Both the position numbers and the translations under genes were made by a program. Positions 8,929-18,056 of a stretch of DNA of 64,000 nucleotides are shown one piece after another. The notes under the pieces were generated by a model. It was not told the origin of the DNA, searched no databases, and saw only the letters and a list, made by a program, of their open reading frames with translations. The first letter of the stretch is position 1. Each line of letters starts with the position of its first letter. This DNA comes from Steroidobacteraceae bacterium (GTDB lineage: Bacteria > Pseudomonadota > Gammaproteobacteria > Steroidobacterales > Steroidobacteraceae): the NCBI GenBank assembly GCA_041395505.1, contig JAWLAG010000001.1, forward strand, positions 124,001 through 188,000, in the 5' to 3' direction.

Positions 8929-10716
8929 ATGAGCACCGAGCCATCGCAATCTGCCGCGACGCAACGCGTCGATCCGGTGACCGCCAGCATCATCCAGGGC
9001 GCCCTCGAGAACATCGCGATCGAAATGGGCTACAAGCTCATGCGCATGGCGTACTCGAGCATCATTCGTGAGTCGGAGGACTTCGGCGCCGCGATCTGCG
9101 ATGCGCGCGGACGGCAATTGTGCGAGTGTTCCAAGAGCACACCATTGCAGTCGGGTCCTATTCCGGGCTATGTGCGCGGGATCCTGCGCGAGATCGCCGC
9201 GCGCGGCGAACAGATCCGCCCAGGCGATGTCATTATCCACAACGATTCGTACAACGGCGCATCGCATAGTCCCGACATCGGGTTTTGCGTGCCGATCTTC
9301 GTGGGCGAGAAGCTGATCGGATTCTCCGTTACGACGGCGCATCACCTGGACATCGGCTCAAGTCAACCCGGGAGCGTCGGCGTCGTCGTATGCGCAGACA
9401 GCTATGCCGAGGGCATACGGCTGCGCGCGCTCAAGGTCTACGACCAGGGCAAGAGGAACGAAATGCTCTGGCAGATGATTCGCGACAACGTCCGGGTCGC
9501 GGATCTCGTCATGGGCGACATGGACGCACAGATCGCCGCCTGCCACGTCGGTGCAAAGCGCGTCCTCGACCTCGTCAATCGCTATGGCCTCGATACGCTC
9601 GAGAATGCAGCCCTGGACTTGTTCGACTATTCCGAACGCATGATGCGCGCGCAGATTGCCGCGCTGCCGGACGGCACCTATACCGCAACCGGCCACGTCG
9701 ACGGCTTTCTCGGCAGCGACGATCCGGCGCTGAAGAACCTTCCCGTCGTCATCACAGTGACCGTAGCGGGATCGGATCTGACCATCGACCTCACCGGCAC
9801 GGCGCCGCAGGTCGCGGGCCACGCCATCAACATGCCGTTCGAAGGCACGGTGGATGTCGCACTCTGGCTAACCCTGCGCTCAATACTTCTTGATACCGAG
9901 ACCTTCGGCAATGTGCCGCAGAACGACGGCCTTTACCGGCCGGTCAAGATCATCGCCCCGCGCGGCTGCATCGCGAATCCGGTATTTCCCGCGCCAACCA
10001 TTGCGCGTTTCGCGCCCGGCAATGTCGTGGCCGATACGCTCATGAAGGCACTCGCACCCGCGGTCCCCGAGCGCGTGTCGGCGGGCGTCGCCAACCTCAA
10101 GGCAGTAACGTTCTCCGGATTTCGCGGCGACCAGCAATGGGTGCACATCGAGATTTTCGAGGGCAGCTATGGCGGACGCTTTGGCAAGGACGGGCTCGAC
10201 AGCGTCGACACGCTCTACGCCAATACGCGCAACAACCCCATCGAGGACATCGAGAGCCATGTGCCACTGCGCGTAACCCGCTACGAACTGCGCGAGGACA
10301 CCGTGGGGGCCGGCCAGTGGCGCGGTGGTCTCAATTCCATCAAGGAGGTCGAATTCCTGACCGACGGCGTGATCAGCGTCGAAGGCGACGGCCATGCCAA
10401 CGCGCCCTGGGGCTTCAAGGGCGGAGCGCATGGACACACATCCTCGCTCCAGCTCATCAGCGGCACGGCCGCGCCCGTGGAATTGCCCTCGATGCTGGCG
10501 TCGGTCAATGTTCGAAAAGGCGATCGCATCCGCGCAGTCGGCGGCATCGGGGGTGGATATGGCGACCCGCATGCGAGGCGCGTCGAGCAGGTACGGGACG
10601 ACGTGCTCGACGGCTATCTGGGCCCGGCCGCGGCAGCTCGTGATTTTGCTGTTGCGATCAGCGCCGACGGCACGGTCGACACGGCGCGAACTGCTGCCCT
10701 ACGCGCGGGTCGTTAG
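8929..10716 (+). CDS. hyuB: Hydantoinase/oxoprolinase family subunit B
   Basis: A 595-residue HyuB family protein. Typical segments are DPVTASIIQGALENIAIEMG near residue 17, the SEDFGAAICDARGRQLCE stretch near residue 47, PGDVIIHNDSYNGASHSPD near residue 98, and a glycine-rich GGIGGGYGDPHAR end. It is the partner of HyuA in ATP-dependent or -independent hydrolysis of cyclic amides. It is divergent from hyuA across 103 bases. Its 3' end overlaps the 3' end of the convergent permease gene by 18 bases (10699-10716). Confidence 0.92.
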   Translation: MSTEPSQSAATQRVDPVTASIIQGALENIAIEMGYKLMRMAYSSIIRESEDFGAAICDARGRQLCECSKSTPLQSGPIPGYVRGILREIAARGEQIRPGDVIIHNDSYNGASHSPDIGFCVPIFVGEKLIGFSVTTAHHLDIGSSQPGSVGVVVCADSYAEGIRLRALKVYDQGKRNEMLWQMIRDNVRVADLVMGDMDAQIAACHVGAKRVLDLVNRYGLDTLENAALDLFDYSERMMRAQIAALPDGTYTATGHVDGFLGSDDPALKNLPVVITVTVAGSDLTIDLTGTAPQVAGHAINMPFEGTVDVALWLTLRSILLDTETFGNVPQNDGLYRPVKIIAPRGCIANPVFPAPTIARFAPGNVVADTLMKALAPAVPERVSAGVANLKAVTFSGFRGDQQWVHIEIFEGSYGGRFGKDGLDSVDTLYANTRNNPIEDIESHVPLRVTRYELREDTVGAGQWRGGLNSIKEVEFLTDGVISVEGDGHANAPWGFKGGAHGHTSSLQLISGTAAPVELPSMLASVNVRKGDRIRAVGGIGGGYGDPHARRVEQVRDDVLDGYLGPAAAARDFAVAISADGTVDTARTAALRAGR

Positions 10717-12030
10717 CCGATAGAGCAACAGATAGAGAATGAATCCCGCTGGCACGCCCAGGAGCCACGACGTCGACAGAAACCAGATCATGGTGATGAT
10801 CCCGGGCAGGAAGATCGCAATCACACCGGCGGGATTGAAGCCCCCGCGATACCAGTAAGGGCTCGCCGCGCCCTCGACATAGAGCGTATCGACAGCGAGC
10901 CTGCGCTGCCGGATGACGAAATAATCGGCGAGCATCACTCCGAGCACCGGCCCGAACAGGGCGGAGTAATAAAGAATAAACCCGAAGAACGCCTGCTGGT
11001 TCGCCATGATCAGCCAGGGCATCGACAACGTGCCGAGAAATCCGGTAACCAATACGCCGCTGTGCCACTTGAGCTTGAAGGTGTTCATGAAAATGAGCGC
11101 GGGCGGCAGTACGTTGATCGTGAGGTTGGTCGTGATCTGCGCGAGCAGCACGAACGCAAGCAGCAGGATCATGACCATTGGATTCGGGCTGAGCTTGATC
11201 AGCGCCTGCACCGGATCCCAGATGCCAAGCGCGGCGCCCGCGATGATGCCGAGCGAGAGCATGAAGAACCACGGCGGCAGGACGCCGAACAGGTGCCCGA
11301 ACCAGTTCGCTGCCTGCGACTTCTGCAGATGGCGGGTCATGTCGCTGATGTTGAGCATCACGGTCGCGAGTACGCCGATCGCACCGGCGAGTGCGACCCA
11401 GAAAGGCGTGCCCCAGCTGCCGGCCGCGCGCCAGGATTCCTGAATCGTAAATCCATACGTGCCGATGATGTCGGACATCATGTAGATCATGACCGCCGCA
11501 ATCACCACCGAGGACACGGCGTTGAACCACTTCATTGTGCGTATGCCGCGCCAGGCGAGCGCCGTCTGCAGCGCCTGCAAAGCCAGGAAATAGACATATT
11601 TGGCTGCCGGCGCCGTGAAGCCTGTGAGTGCCTGCAGAATTCCATCGAGCGACAGCGCCGCAATCCAGGTGCCGATGCCGTACCACACGATCGCAGGAGC
11701 CGCACGCAGGAACTCGACGATGGTCGAGCCCCGCAGGCCGAAGCCCATGCGTGCCTGGATGGAATAGGGGATGCCGTACTTGAGTCCGGCCTGACCGTTC
11801 AATGAGAACATGACCACGAACAGCACGACCGCAATCACCATCACGGTGAGCGCCTGTGCAAGATTCAGCTGACCAATCGGCGGCAGGAATCCCTGCCCGA
11901 GCGCAAAGGCCTGAATGACGATCAGCGAGGACCACCACATCAATACATAGGACAGTCCGGTGAAAACCCGCGCCTCGCCAGTCGGACGCAGGCTGTCGGC
12001 CTGCGATTCATTGGCCGTGGTCACGCTCAT
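10699..12030 (-). CDS. NCS1-family nucleobase/hydantoin/allantoin permease
   Basis: A 443-residue inner-membrane transporter with about 12 hydrophobic segments. It matches the NCS1 (nucleobase:cation symporter 1, Mhp1/PucI/FurE type) family: the early stretch QAFALGQGFLPP, GIPYSIQARMGFGLRGS near residue 90, APAIVWYGIGTWIAA, and NISDMTRHLQKSQ in the middle. Members carry hydantoins, allantoin, uracil, cytosine or thiamine precursors with Na+ or H+. ATG 12030 is preferred over a further upstream TTG because GGGGG lies 5 bases before it. The gene converges on hyuB, so it is in the locus but has its own promoter. Its presence supports a hydantoin- or purine-ring-type substrate. Confidence 0.88.
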   Translation of the reverse strand: MSVTTANESQADSLRPTGEARVFTGLSYVLMWWSSLIVIQAFALGQGFLPPIGQLNLAQALTVMVIAVVLFVVMFSLNGQAGLKYGIPYSIQARMGFGLRGSTIVEFLRAAPAIVWYGIGTWIAALSLDGILQALTGFTAPAAKYVYFLALQALQTALAWRGIRTMKWFNAVSSVVIAAVMIYMMSDIIGTYGFTIQESWRAAGSWGTPFWVALAGAIGVLATVMLNISDMTRHLQKSQAANWFGHLFGVLPPWFFMLSLGIIAGAALGIWDPVQALIKLSPNPMVMILLLAFVLLAQITTNLTINVLPPALIFMNTFKLKWHSGVLVTGFLGTLSMPWLIMANQQAFFGFILYYSALFGPVLGVMLADYFVIRQRRLAVDTLYVEGAASPYWYRGGFNPAGVIAIFLPGIITMIWFLSTSWLLGVPAGFILYLLLYRLTTRA

Positions 12031-12182
12031 GGAACCCCCACGATTCTTATTAGATTGTGACCAGAGCATCGGCGCTCGCCTTGAAAAGGTCAAGCAGTGG
12101 TTCGCGGCCGTCCATCACACGCAAGTCGGCGCGCCGGTCTGCATTGCGCATGGCTTTCAAGGCGAACTGCTACAATTCCAAA

Positions 12183-12329
12183 ATGCCCAGGACGACTGAA
12201 ACGCATCCGTCCGACCAAGCGCACGACGGTTCGCTGATCGAATGGTTCCTGAGTCTCTCTCCAACACAAAGGCTCGCGGAGCTCGAGTCGCGACTCGATT
12301 TCTTCACTGCGGCGGCATCGCCGCGGCAA
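12183..12329 (+). pseudogene. Remnant of a small gene (conserved-looking N-terminus only)
   Basis: From an ATG at 12183 the frame encodes MPRTTETHPSD then SLIEWFLSLSPTQRLAELES and RLDFFTAAA. This looks like the start of a genuine small protein: I recall similar DSLIxWxLSLTPxxRL openings in proteobacterial hypothetical proteins. About 45 codons in, at the point where the convergent gene ends (12330), the frame turns into an arginine/alanine-rich antisense translation that continues to 12545. The real 3' part therefore seems to be lost, or replaced by the end of the neighbouring gene. A TACAAT (-10 like) at 12171-12176 sits only 7 bases before the ATG, so any transcript would be nearly leaderless. 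Confidence 0.45.
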
Positions 12330-13058
12330 TTACGGGCGCTGCTGCCGCGGCGGCTGCGTACCGCGGCCACCCGCTCCCGCGCGGCCACCGCCACGCGCCG
12401 GTGCGCCCTCGGCGCCTGCCTTGCGCGCCGCTTCGATGGCGGCCATGCGTTCCTCGGCAGACAGAGTTTTCAGAACGCGCTCCGGCAGCATGTGGCTTCG
12501 TTGCACGCCGATGCTGATTCGATGGCCGATGGGCGAGGGCGTTAGCGACGCGCTATAGCCCACCTGGCACCAGCCGCTGGTTGACGGCTTCAGGGGTTCG
12601 AATGTGAGCGCGATTGCCGACTGCGCGGGCGAGAAACGACAGCCGCTCGAGTAATACTTGGGGCCGGAAAAGCGCGCGCAAAGCGCTCGGGCCGTATCCA
12701 CCGGTGAGCTCGTAGCTGCATAGATGTAGCCGATGCCCGATGGCTTGGGGCCGTTTGCGGTGATCAAGCGTGTCACGGTCAAACGGCCGAGCGGGCCGTC
12801 CGGATCGGCCTGGGCGGCAAGCATGTCATCGGTCGCGCGATCCTTGTCGAAAATGATCACGTCCTGGTTCCTCGCGGGTGCGAGGCTGCGCGAGAGATCG
12901 TGCCAACCGCGCGGGCCAAACACCGCGGCCACCTCCGCGTGGCTACTGGCGATCGTGAGACCTTCGACCTCAAAGCCGCAGAGATCGGCGCCGGCCTTGT
13001 CCGCCGCCGCCGAGACCGTCACAGCCAGTGCGCCAAACACCGCCATCCATCTGCTCAT
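12330..13058 (-). CDS. Secreted protein of unknown function (unrecognised operon, gene 3)
   Basis: A 242-residue exported protein. ATG 13058 is chosen because AAGGAG lies 5 bases upstream and a signal peptide (MSRWMAVFGALAVTVSAAAD) follows. The mature part opens with a SHAEVAAVFGPRGW helix that resembles the 'GMT..EV...LG' start of SmpA/BamE-like domains. It then has a beta-rich middle (VIIFDKDRATDD, GYIYAATSS) and four cysteines at positions compatible with disulphides (LCGF, ALCARF, SSGCRF, SGWCQV). The last 40 residues are a low-complexity Ala/Gly/Arg/Pro tail. It is the third gene of a leftward run of secreted proteins. No family could be named. Confidence 0.65.
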   Translation of the reverse strand: MSRWMAVFGALAVTVSAAADKAGADLCGFEVEGLTIASSHAEVAAVFGPRGWHDLSRSLAPARNQDVIIFDKDRATDDMLAAQADPDGPLGRLTVTRLITANGPKPSGIGYIYAATSSPVDTARALCARFSGPKYYSSGCRFSPAQSAIALTFEPLKPSTSGWCQVGYSASLTPSPIGHRISIGVQRSHMLPERVLKTLSAEERMAAIEAARKAGAEGAPARGGGRAGAGGRGTQPPRQQRP

Positions 13059-13108
13059 CGTCGCTCCTTCAATAGTCTGCCGTCTCACCAATCAGATGAC
13101 GACCCGAG

Positions 13109-14602
13109 TCAAGGCTGCGTTGGCGGATCGCTCTCGCGTGCCGCCGTCGGCGCCGTTGATCCTTCCTCCTGCAACGACGGGCGGCCGTTGGCCGCACGAA
13201 CGAGGTTCTCGCGCAGCTGGGTCAACGACGCGGTTCCACAGGGATGGTTGCGCAGGAACTGCGACAGCATCGAAATGCGCGTGCCCTTGGCGATGGCGTT
13301 GATCAGCTGCTCCTTCGAGGCCGTCGCGAAGTTGCCCACCTCCGACGCAATCCCCGCCATCGCCGACGCCACGTAAAACAAGGCGGCGCGGCGATACTCG
13401 CCCCACTGTGGTGAGAATCGCGCATCGATCGGCACTTCTTCATAGGCCGTGCGGTAATCGTGCTCCACGTGGCCGTCGAGATACGTCCGGGTGGCGGTGA
13501 TTTCGCTGTAGGGCACCTGGTAGACGGTGAACTTCGGAATCTCGCTCGTGCACCGGCGCGAATACATGTCACCGAACAGATGGAAGTTCGACTTGTGTGC
13601 TGCCGAACCCGCCTGGCCCTTGAAGTCGCCATCGAAAATGCGGCGGACGACGTCGAGCGAGGGATCGTCTTTGTACTGTGCCCAGTAGGCGTCCAGTTTG
13701 TAGACAATGCCCGGTTTGCGCCGAGAGGCATAGGCGAAATCCTTCCGGTATTCACCGCGTGCCCGGGCGTCCTCGCGATGATGTGCGGCGAGCGTGGCGC
13801 GCGCGCCCGCAAGTGTGAGCAGCGGGTCGTCGAGGCGCACCGCACCCGGCTTGTTGCGGCGCGGATCAAGCTTGAGCACGCCGCCCGTGAGCGTGTAACT
13901 GAAGGCGGCGATGGGCTTCTCGAACTTGCGCTCCACATCGACGCCCGCGGGGAAGTGATCGCGATACACATGCGCGACCGTGACGTAATCACGATCGCCG
14001 CAGCCCGCGAGAAACGGTGCCAGCGCGCGGTTGAGATTCGCGACATAGGCTTGAGAGGGCAGGCCGCCTTCGAGCGGGATGATCATGGCGTTCGAATCGG
14101 CCGGCGCGTGCTGAACGATGAACGGCAGGTAATCACTCGTGGCGGCGCGCTGCGCTTTGTGCTCCGTCTGCAGTTTCGACTGCGCCTCGTACTGGCGCGC
14201 GTCCGCCTGCTTGCGCCGCTCGTTGAGCGCCGCGTCGCGCCGCAGCTTCTCATCGAGCGAGATCTGCCGGGTGGTGAAGCTGCGGTAGTTGGCCTTCTTT
14301 TCAGCCTCGATGGCGTCGACTTCTTCCTGCCAGCGCTGATGTGCCGCCCGGTTCTGTGCCTCGATGTCCGCGAGCGAGCGACCGCCGGCCTGCGGACGAC
14401 GGCAGGCGAGCTGACCGCCCTGGGCAACGGCTTCCGGCGTATGGACGGTGAAATCGGCTCCGCGGGCTATCGCAGGGCCGATGATCGCCGCCCTGGCGGC
14501 GGGCAGATCCTCTGCTGCAGAAACGGCGCTTGTACGAAATCCAAGAACGCTGAAAGTAACAACGGCCAGGACGCTCTTGAGGGTTCGGCAACAGCAGGCC
14601 AT
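13109..14602 (-). CDS. Secreted protein with long helical segment, unknown function (gene 2)
   Basis: A 497-residue exported protein. A TTG at 14605 is possible, but ATG 14602 overlaps the stop of the preceding gene as TGATG, which favours coupling. The signal peptide (MACCCRTLKSVLAVVTFSVLGF) is followed by a charged, probably coiled-coil stretch at about residues 75-155 (HQRWQEEVDAIEAEKK, LDEKLRRDAALNERRKQ). A mixed alpha/beta domain follows, with FLAGCGDRDYVTVAHVYRDHF and a final helical region. The C-terminal tail is disordered. The layout suggests a periplasmic protein that may oligomerise. No family was recognised. Confidence 0.65.
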   Translation of the reverse strand: MACCCRTLKSVLAVVTFSVLGFRTSAVSAAEDLPAARAAIIGPAIARGADFTVHTPEAVAQGGQLACRRPQAGGRSLADIEAQNRAAHQRWQEEVDAIEAEKKANYRSFTTRQISLDEKLRRDAALNERRKQADARQYEAQSKLQTEHKAQRAATSDYLPFIVQHAPADSNAMIIPLEGGLPSQAYVANLNRALAPFLAGCGDRDYVTVAHVYRDHFPAGVDVERKFEKPIAAFSYTLTGGVLKLDPRRNKPGAVRLDDPLLTLAGARATLAAHHREDARARGEYRKDFAYASRRKPGIVYKLDAYWAQYKDDPSLDVVRRIFDGDFKGQAGSAAHKSNFHLFGDMYSRRCTSEIPKFTVYQVPYSEITATRTYLDGHVEHDYRTAYEEVPIDARFSPQWGEYRRAALFYVASAMAGIASEVGNFATASKEQLINAIAKGTRISMLSQFLRNHPCGTASLTQLRENLVRAANGRPSLQEEGSTAPTAARESDPPTQP

Positions 14603-15492
14603 CAATTGCTACCGCCCTGTTGTCGCAGGATGGCTTCGCGAAGCTTGCTCCCATAGACGCGGAATGCGTTGTAGGCGCGCTCCGCAAGATTCGCGTCGGT
14701 ACGGACGACCTTGTAGGCGAACACCTTGCCGGCTGCGTCCAATGACGGCTGCACGATCACCTGCTCGCCGCAAGATTTGTAAAGTGCGAGGTTGGGATTG
14801 GGCTTGGATTGCAGCAGTCCTGCGCGGGCGGTGACCTGCCGCGCGTACTCTTCGGCAAAACTGCATTGCGCGCGATCGCTACCCTTGCTGCGCGAAACCC
14901 TGCCTGCGCGACGCGCGGCATCGGACAGGAATTGCGCCTCGCTCATCAGACCCTCGTTCCTGCCCTGCGCTCCAGAGCGACCGATCTGCGTTTCCAGTCG
15001 ATAGATGATCTGGTTGTCAGGATCGTAGACATTGCCAAGCGGATCGCGGGGAAACGCGAGGATAAGAACATAGCCCGGTCCATTGGGTCCGGGCGGATCG
15101 GCGATCAGCTGCAACGCATGGCCCCTGAACTCCGGCAGGGCCTCGCTCGAGTGGGAAAATACTTCGAGGTGAATGCCGTCGTAGGGCATGTCGCGAGTGA
15201 ACTGATAGTCGGTGTTTTCCTTCTTCGGTGCCGGCACCGAAGCGCCATATCGTCGCGCGGCAGCATCCGCCTCGCGCAGCGTCATGCCGGGACGTATGCC
15301 GAGCGTGTCGAGCGCCGCAAGGAAATCGCCGCTGATATTGGGAAATCCCTTTGTCGTCGCCGGTGCGGTTCCAAGAGTCGTCCGCGAAACCTTGCTTCGC
15401 GGGGTTTGCGCATGGGCTGTGGCGAGGACACATAACGAAACAACGGTAACGATCGAAGAAACGACTCGCTTCAAAAGCGATTCGCATTTCAT
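14602..15492 (-). CDS. Secreted protein of unknown function (gene 1)
   Basis: A 296-residue exported protein. GGAGAA lies 8 bases before the ATG at 15492. A signal peptide ends near TAHAQ at residue 29. Residues 62-85 (LDTLGIRPGMTLREADAAAR) match the first helix of SmpA/BamE-like folds (GMT..EA), as in the third gene of this run. Further on are PNGPGYVLILAFPRDPLGN and an internal helical region, then KPNPNLALYKSCGEQV. The two cysteines (AQCSFAEEY and KSCGEQ) may pair. Its stop overlaps the start of the 13109-14602 gene, so the two are translated together. No named family. Confidence 0.65.
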   Translation of the reverse strand: MKCESLLKRVVSSIVTVVSLCVLATAHAQTPRSKVSRTTLGTAPATTKGFPNISGDFLAALDTLGIRPGMTLREADAAARRYGASVPAPKKENTDYQFTRDMPYDGIHLEVFSHSSEALPEFRGHALQLIADPPGPNGPGYVLILAFPRDPLGNVYDPDNQIIYRLETQIGRSGAQGRNEGLMSEAQFLSDAARRAGRVSRSKGSDRAQCSFAEEYARQVTARAGLLQSKPNPNLALYKSCGEQVIVQPSLDAAGKVFAYKVVRTDANLAERAYNAFRVYGSKLREAILRQQGGSN

Positions 15493-15545
15493 GACCCGGA
15501 TTCTCCGTCAGTGAACTTGCGCGACAAACCTGATTCTACAGTCGG

Positions 15546-15971
15546 CTACTCCAACGCAAGCAGCGCGTGACGCGTCGCGCCCCGCAGCCCATCGATGGCT
15601 GCGTCGATCCGCGCATAGGCTTCGTCGTCCTGCCCAAGATGCTCCCAGTTGACCTGCCACACTGCACGCAAATCCGCCGCTTCCGCGCCGACTTCCTGCG
15701 GCATCAGCGCCGCCAGATCCGTGATCGTGAGTACGTCCGCCCAGCCCATGCGCGAATCGCCGCGACTGTCGCCAACGGAATAGTGGGCGTAGAAGACAAT
15801 CTGCTGCAAAGAGCCGAGTTCGCGGATGAGTTCGAAGCCCGCCGTTCGCAAGTTGCGATTGTGCTCCGTCCGCTCGTTGCGCCAGGTGTTGTAGCCGAGA
15901 GCGGTCAGCGCCACGACGAGGCTGACCAGCGCAACCGCGTGGCGCTGAATGGCATCTTTCAGGCGGGCCAT
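15546..15971 (-). CDS. Membrane-anchored small protein of unknown function
   Basis: A 141-residue protein with one N-terminal transmembrane helix (about residues 12-28, AVALVSLVVALTALGYNTW) and then a helical periplasmic or cytoplasmic part (RNLRTAGFELIRELGSLQQI, MPQEVGAEAADLRAVWQVN). It begins 8 bases after the fadH stop and ends 53 bases before the secreted-protein operon, so it may be transcribed with either. Function unknown. Confidence 0.65.
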   Translation of the reverse strand: MARLKDAIQRHAVALVSLVVALTALGYNTWRNERTEHNRNLRTAGFELIRELGSLQQIVFYAHYSVGDSRGDSRMGWADVLTITDLAALMPQEVGAEAADLRAVWQVNWEHLGQDDEAYARIDAAIDGLRGATRHALLALE

Positions 15972-15979
15972 GACGCATT

Positions 15980-17998
15980 CTATAGCGAACAGGCGAGTCT
16001 CGTGCCTTCGTCGATGGCTCGGGTGGCGTCGAGTTCGGCGGCAAGCCGCGCGCCACCGATCGCCGTGCAGGCGATGCCAGCACGCTTGAGTTCATCGCTG
16101 AGCGAATCATCCTTCTCCTGGCCGGCGCAAACGATGATGGTGTCAACCCTTGCGCAATGCGATTCGCCGCCCGCCCGATAGTGCAGCCCCCCCGCGTCGA
16201 TATGATCGTAGCGACAACCCGTGACGAAGCCGACGTCACGCGCTTTCAAGCGGCTGCGCAGGATCCAGCCCGTGGTCATACCGAGTCGCACACCAGGTCG
16301 ACCCTCGCCGCGTTGCAATAGCGTGACCTCCCGTCCCACCTGCGGTCGCGATGCGCTACGCAAGCCACCCGCCACCGTAATCGCAGCATCGACGCCCCAT
16401 TCGTCCATGAACTCGCCTGCAGTTTGGTCCAGGTTTGTTTCCAAAAGGAACTCCGCAACATCGTGCGCGATTCCGCCCGTGCCAATAATGGCAACGCGCC
16501 GCCCGGCGACGCGCCGTCCCTCGATGATATCCCGGTAACCTGCAACAAGCGGCAGGTCGATGCCGGCGATGGCGGGTCGGCGCGCAATGGCTCCGGTTGC
16601 AACGATGACGTGATCAAATTGCCCTGCCGCGAGTACGGGCGCGTCGGCGCGCTCGCCCAGCCGCAATGTCACGCCCGCGCGGTTCAGGCGCACCCGGAAA
16701 TAGCGCAGCAATTCGAGGAACTCGCGCTTGCCGGGAATACGCTTGGCGAGGTTGAGTTGGCCACCGATTTCGTTCGCCGACTCGAAGAGCACCACCCGGT
16801 GCCCGTGCTCGGCGGCAACGCTCGCGGCCGCAAGTCCTCCGGGCCCGGCACCGACGACCGCGATGCTCTTTTGCTTGCCCGAAGGCATGGCGGCGAATTC
16901 CACTTCCCGTCCGGCTCCAGGATTGACGAGGCAAGTCGCCGCACGCTCGGCAAAGATGTAATCAAGGCAGGCCTGATTGCAGGCGATGCACGGAGCGATC
17001 GCCACGGCATCGTCCGCAAGCGCCTTGGCCACGAAGGCAGGATCCGCGAGCAGCGGCCGCGCGAGTGCCACGAGATCTGCATCGCCGCGGGCAAGCAGAG
17101 CTTCCGCAACCTCGGGCGTGTTGATGCGGTTGGTCGCCACGACGGGAATACCGACAACTCGTTTGAGTCGCGCTGCGGTGAATGACCAGGCCGCTCGCGG
17201 CACCTGGTAAGCGATGGTCGGTACGGGCGATTCGTGCCAGCCAATGCCGGTGACCAGCATGTTTGCGCCAGCCGCCTCGATGGCACGCGCGAGGTGGTTG
17301 ATGTCCTCGCCGACAAGACCGTCCTCGACGAGGTCGAGCGTCGAGATGCGATAGCCGATGATGAAATCATCGCCGAGGCGTGCCCGGATGCGCTTCACGA
17401 TCTCTACGGCGAAACGGCAACGGTTTTCGAGTGAACCGCCCCAGCAGTCCTGGCGCTGGTTCGACCGTGGCGCAGTAAACTGCGTGATGAGATAACCCTC
17501 CGAGCCCATGATCTCGATGCCGGCATAGCCCGCCTCGCGCGCAAGCTCACTCGTTCGCAGGTAATCGCCCAGGGTGCGCTCGATATCGGCTTCTGAAAGT
17601 TCCCGCGGCGTGCGCCGGTTGATGGGGGAGCGTAGCGGCGACGGCGCCACCAGCTGGTCGTGCTTGGCATAGCGGCCGGCGTGCAGGATCTGCAACAGCA
17701 TCGCAGCGCCCGCGTCGCGCACGGCTCGCGTCACCGGGAGATGCTCGGGGATCTGCCCGGCTGACTCGAACACCTGGGCATCTTCCTCGAGCCGCCCTTC
17801 CTGGTTCGGCGAATAGCCCGCCGTTACGATCAGGCCGACGCCACCACGCGCGCGCGCCGTGTAGAAGGCGATGCGACGCTCAACCGAATGGTCCAGCGTT
17901 TCGAGGCGGGTATGCATCGATGGCATGACAACGCGGTTCGCGAGTTGCAGCGAACCCAGGTCGAGTGCGGAAAGAAGATGTGGATAACGCGTCGTCAC
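15980..17998 (-). CDS. fadH: 2,4-dienoyl-CoA reductase (NADPH), FadH type
   Basis: A 672-residue flavo-iron-sulphur oxidoreductase, the length of E. coli FadH. It has an N-terminal FMN TIM barrel (PHLLSALDLGSLQLANRVVM at the start), then the 4Fe-4S cysteine cluster CIACNQACLDYIFAERAATC (C-x2-C-x3-C-x11-C), then a C-terminal FAD/NAD(P) two-domain region with VVGAGPGGLAAASVAAEHGH. It reduces 2,4-dienoyl-CoA from unsaturated fatty acids using NADPH. The long frame reaches 18139, but upstream codons overlap the neighbouring gene; the GTG at 17998 gives a protein starting VTTRYPHLL, which fits FadH. No clear ribosome binding site is visible there. Other OYE-type two-domain enzymes share this layout, so the exact substrate is not certain. 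Confidence 0.85.
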   Translation of the reverse strand: MTTRYPHLLSALDLGSLQLANRVVMPSMHTRLETLDHSVERRIAFYTARARGGVGLIVTAGYSPNQEGRLEEDAQVFESAGQIPEHLPVTRAVRDAGAAMLLQILHAGRYAKHDQLVAPSPLRSPINRRTPRELSEADIERTLGDYLRTSELAREAGYAGIEIMGSEGYLITQFTAPRSNQRQDCWGGSLENRCRFAVEIVKRIRARLGDDFIIGYRISTLDLVEDGLVGEDINHLARAIEAAGANMLVTGIGWHESPVPTIAYQVPRAAWSFTAARLKRVVGIPVVATNRINTPEVAEALLARGDADLVALARPLLADPAFVAKALADDAVAIAPCIACNQACLDYIFAERAATCLVNPGAGREVEFAAMPSGKQKSIAVVGAGPGGLAAASVAAEHGHRVVLFESANEIGGQLNLAKRIPGKREFLELLRYFRVRLNRAGVTLRLGERADAPVLAAGQFDHVIVATGAIARRPAIAGIDLPLVAGYRDIIEGRRVAGRRVAIIGTGGIAHDVAEFLLETNLDQTAGEFMDEWGVDAAITVAGGLRSASRPQVGREVTLLQRGEGRPGVRLGMTTGWILRSRLKARDVGFVTGCRYDHIDAGGLHYRAGGESHCARVDTIIVCAGQEKDDSLSDELKRAGIACTAIGGARLAAELDATRAIDEGTRLACSL

Positions 17999-18056
17999 GA
18001 TAATGCGAAGGCCGGGCGACAACCCGGTGAGCGCGACAATCTTAGCGCTTTTCTGG

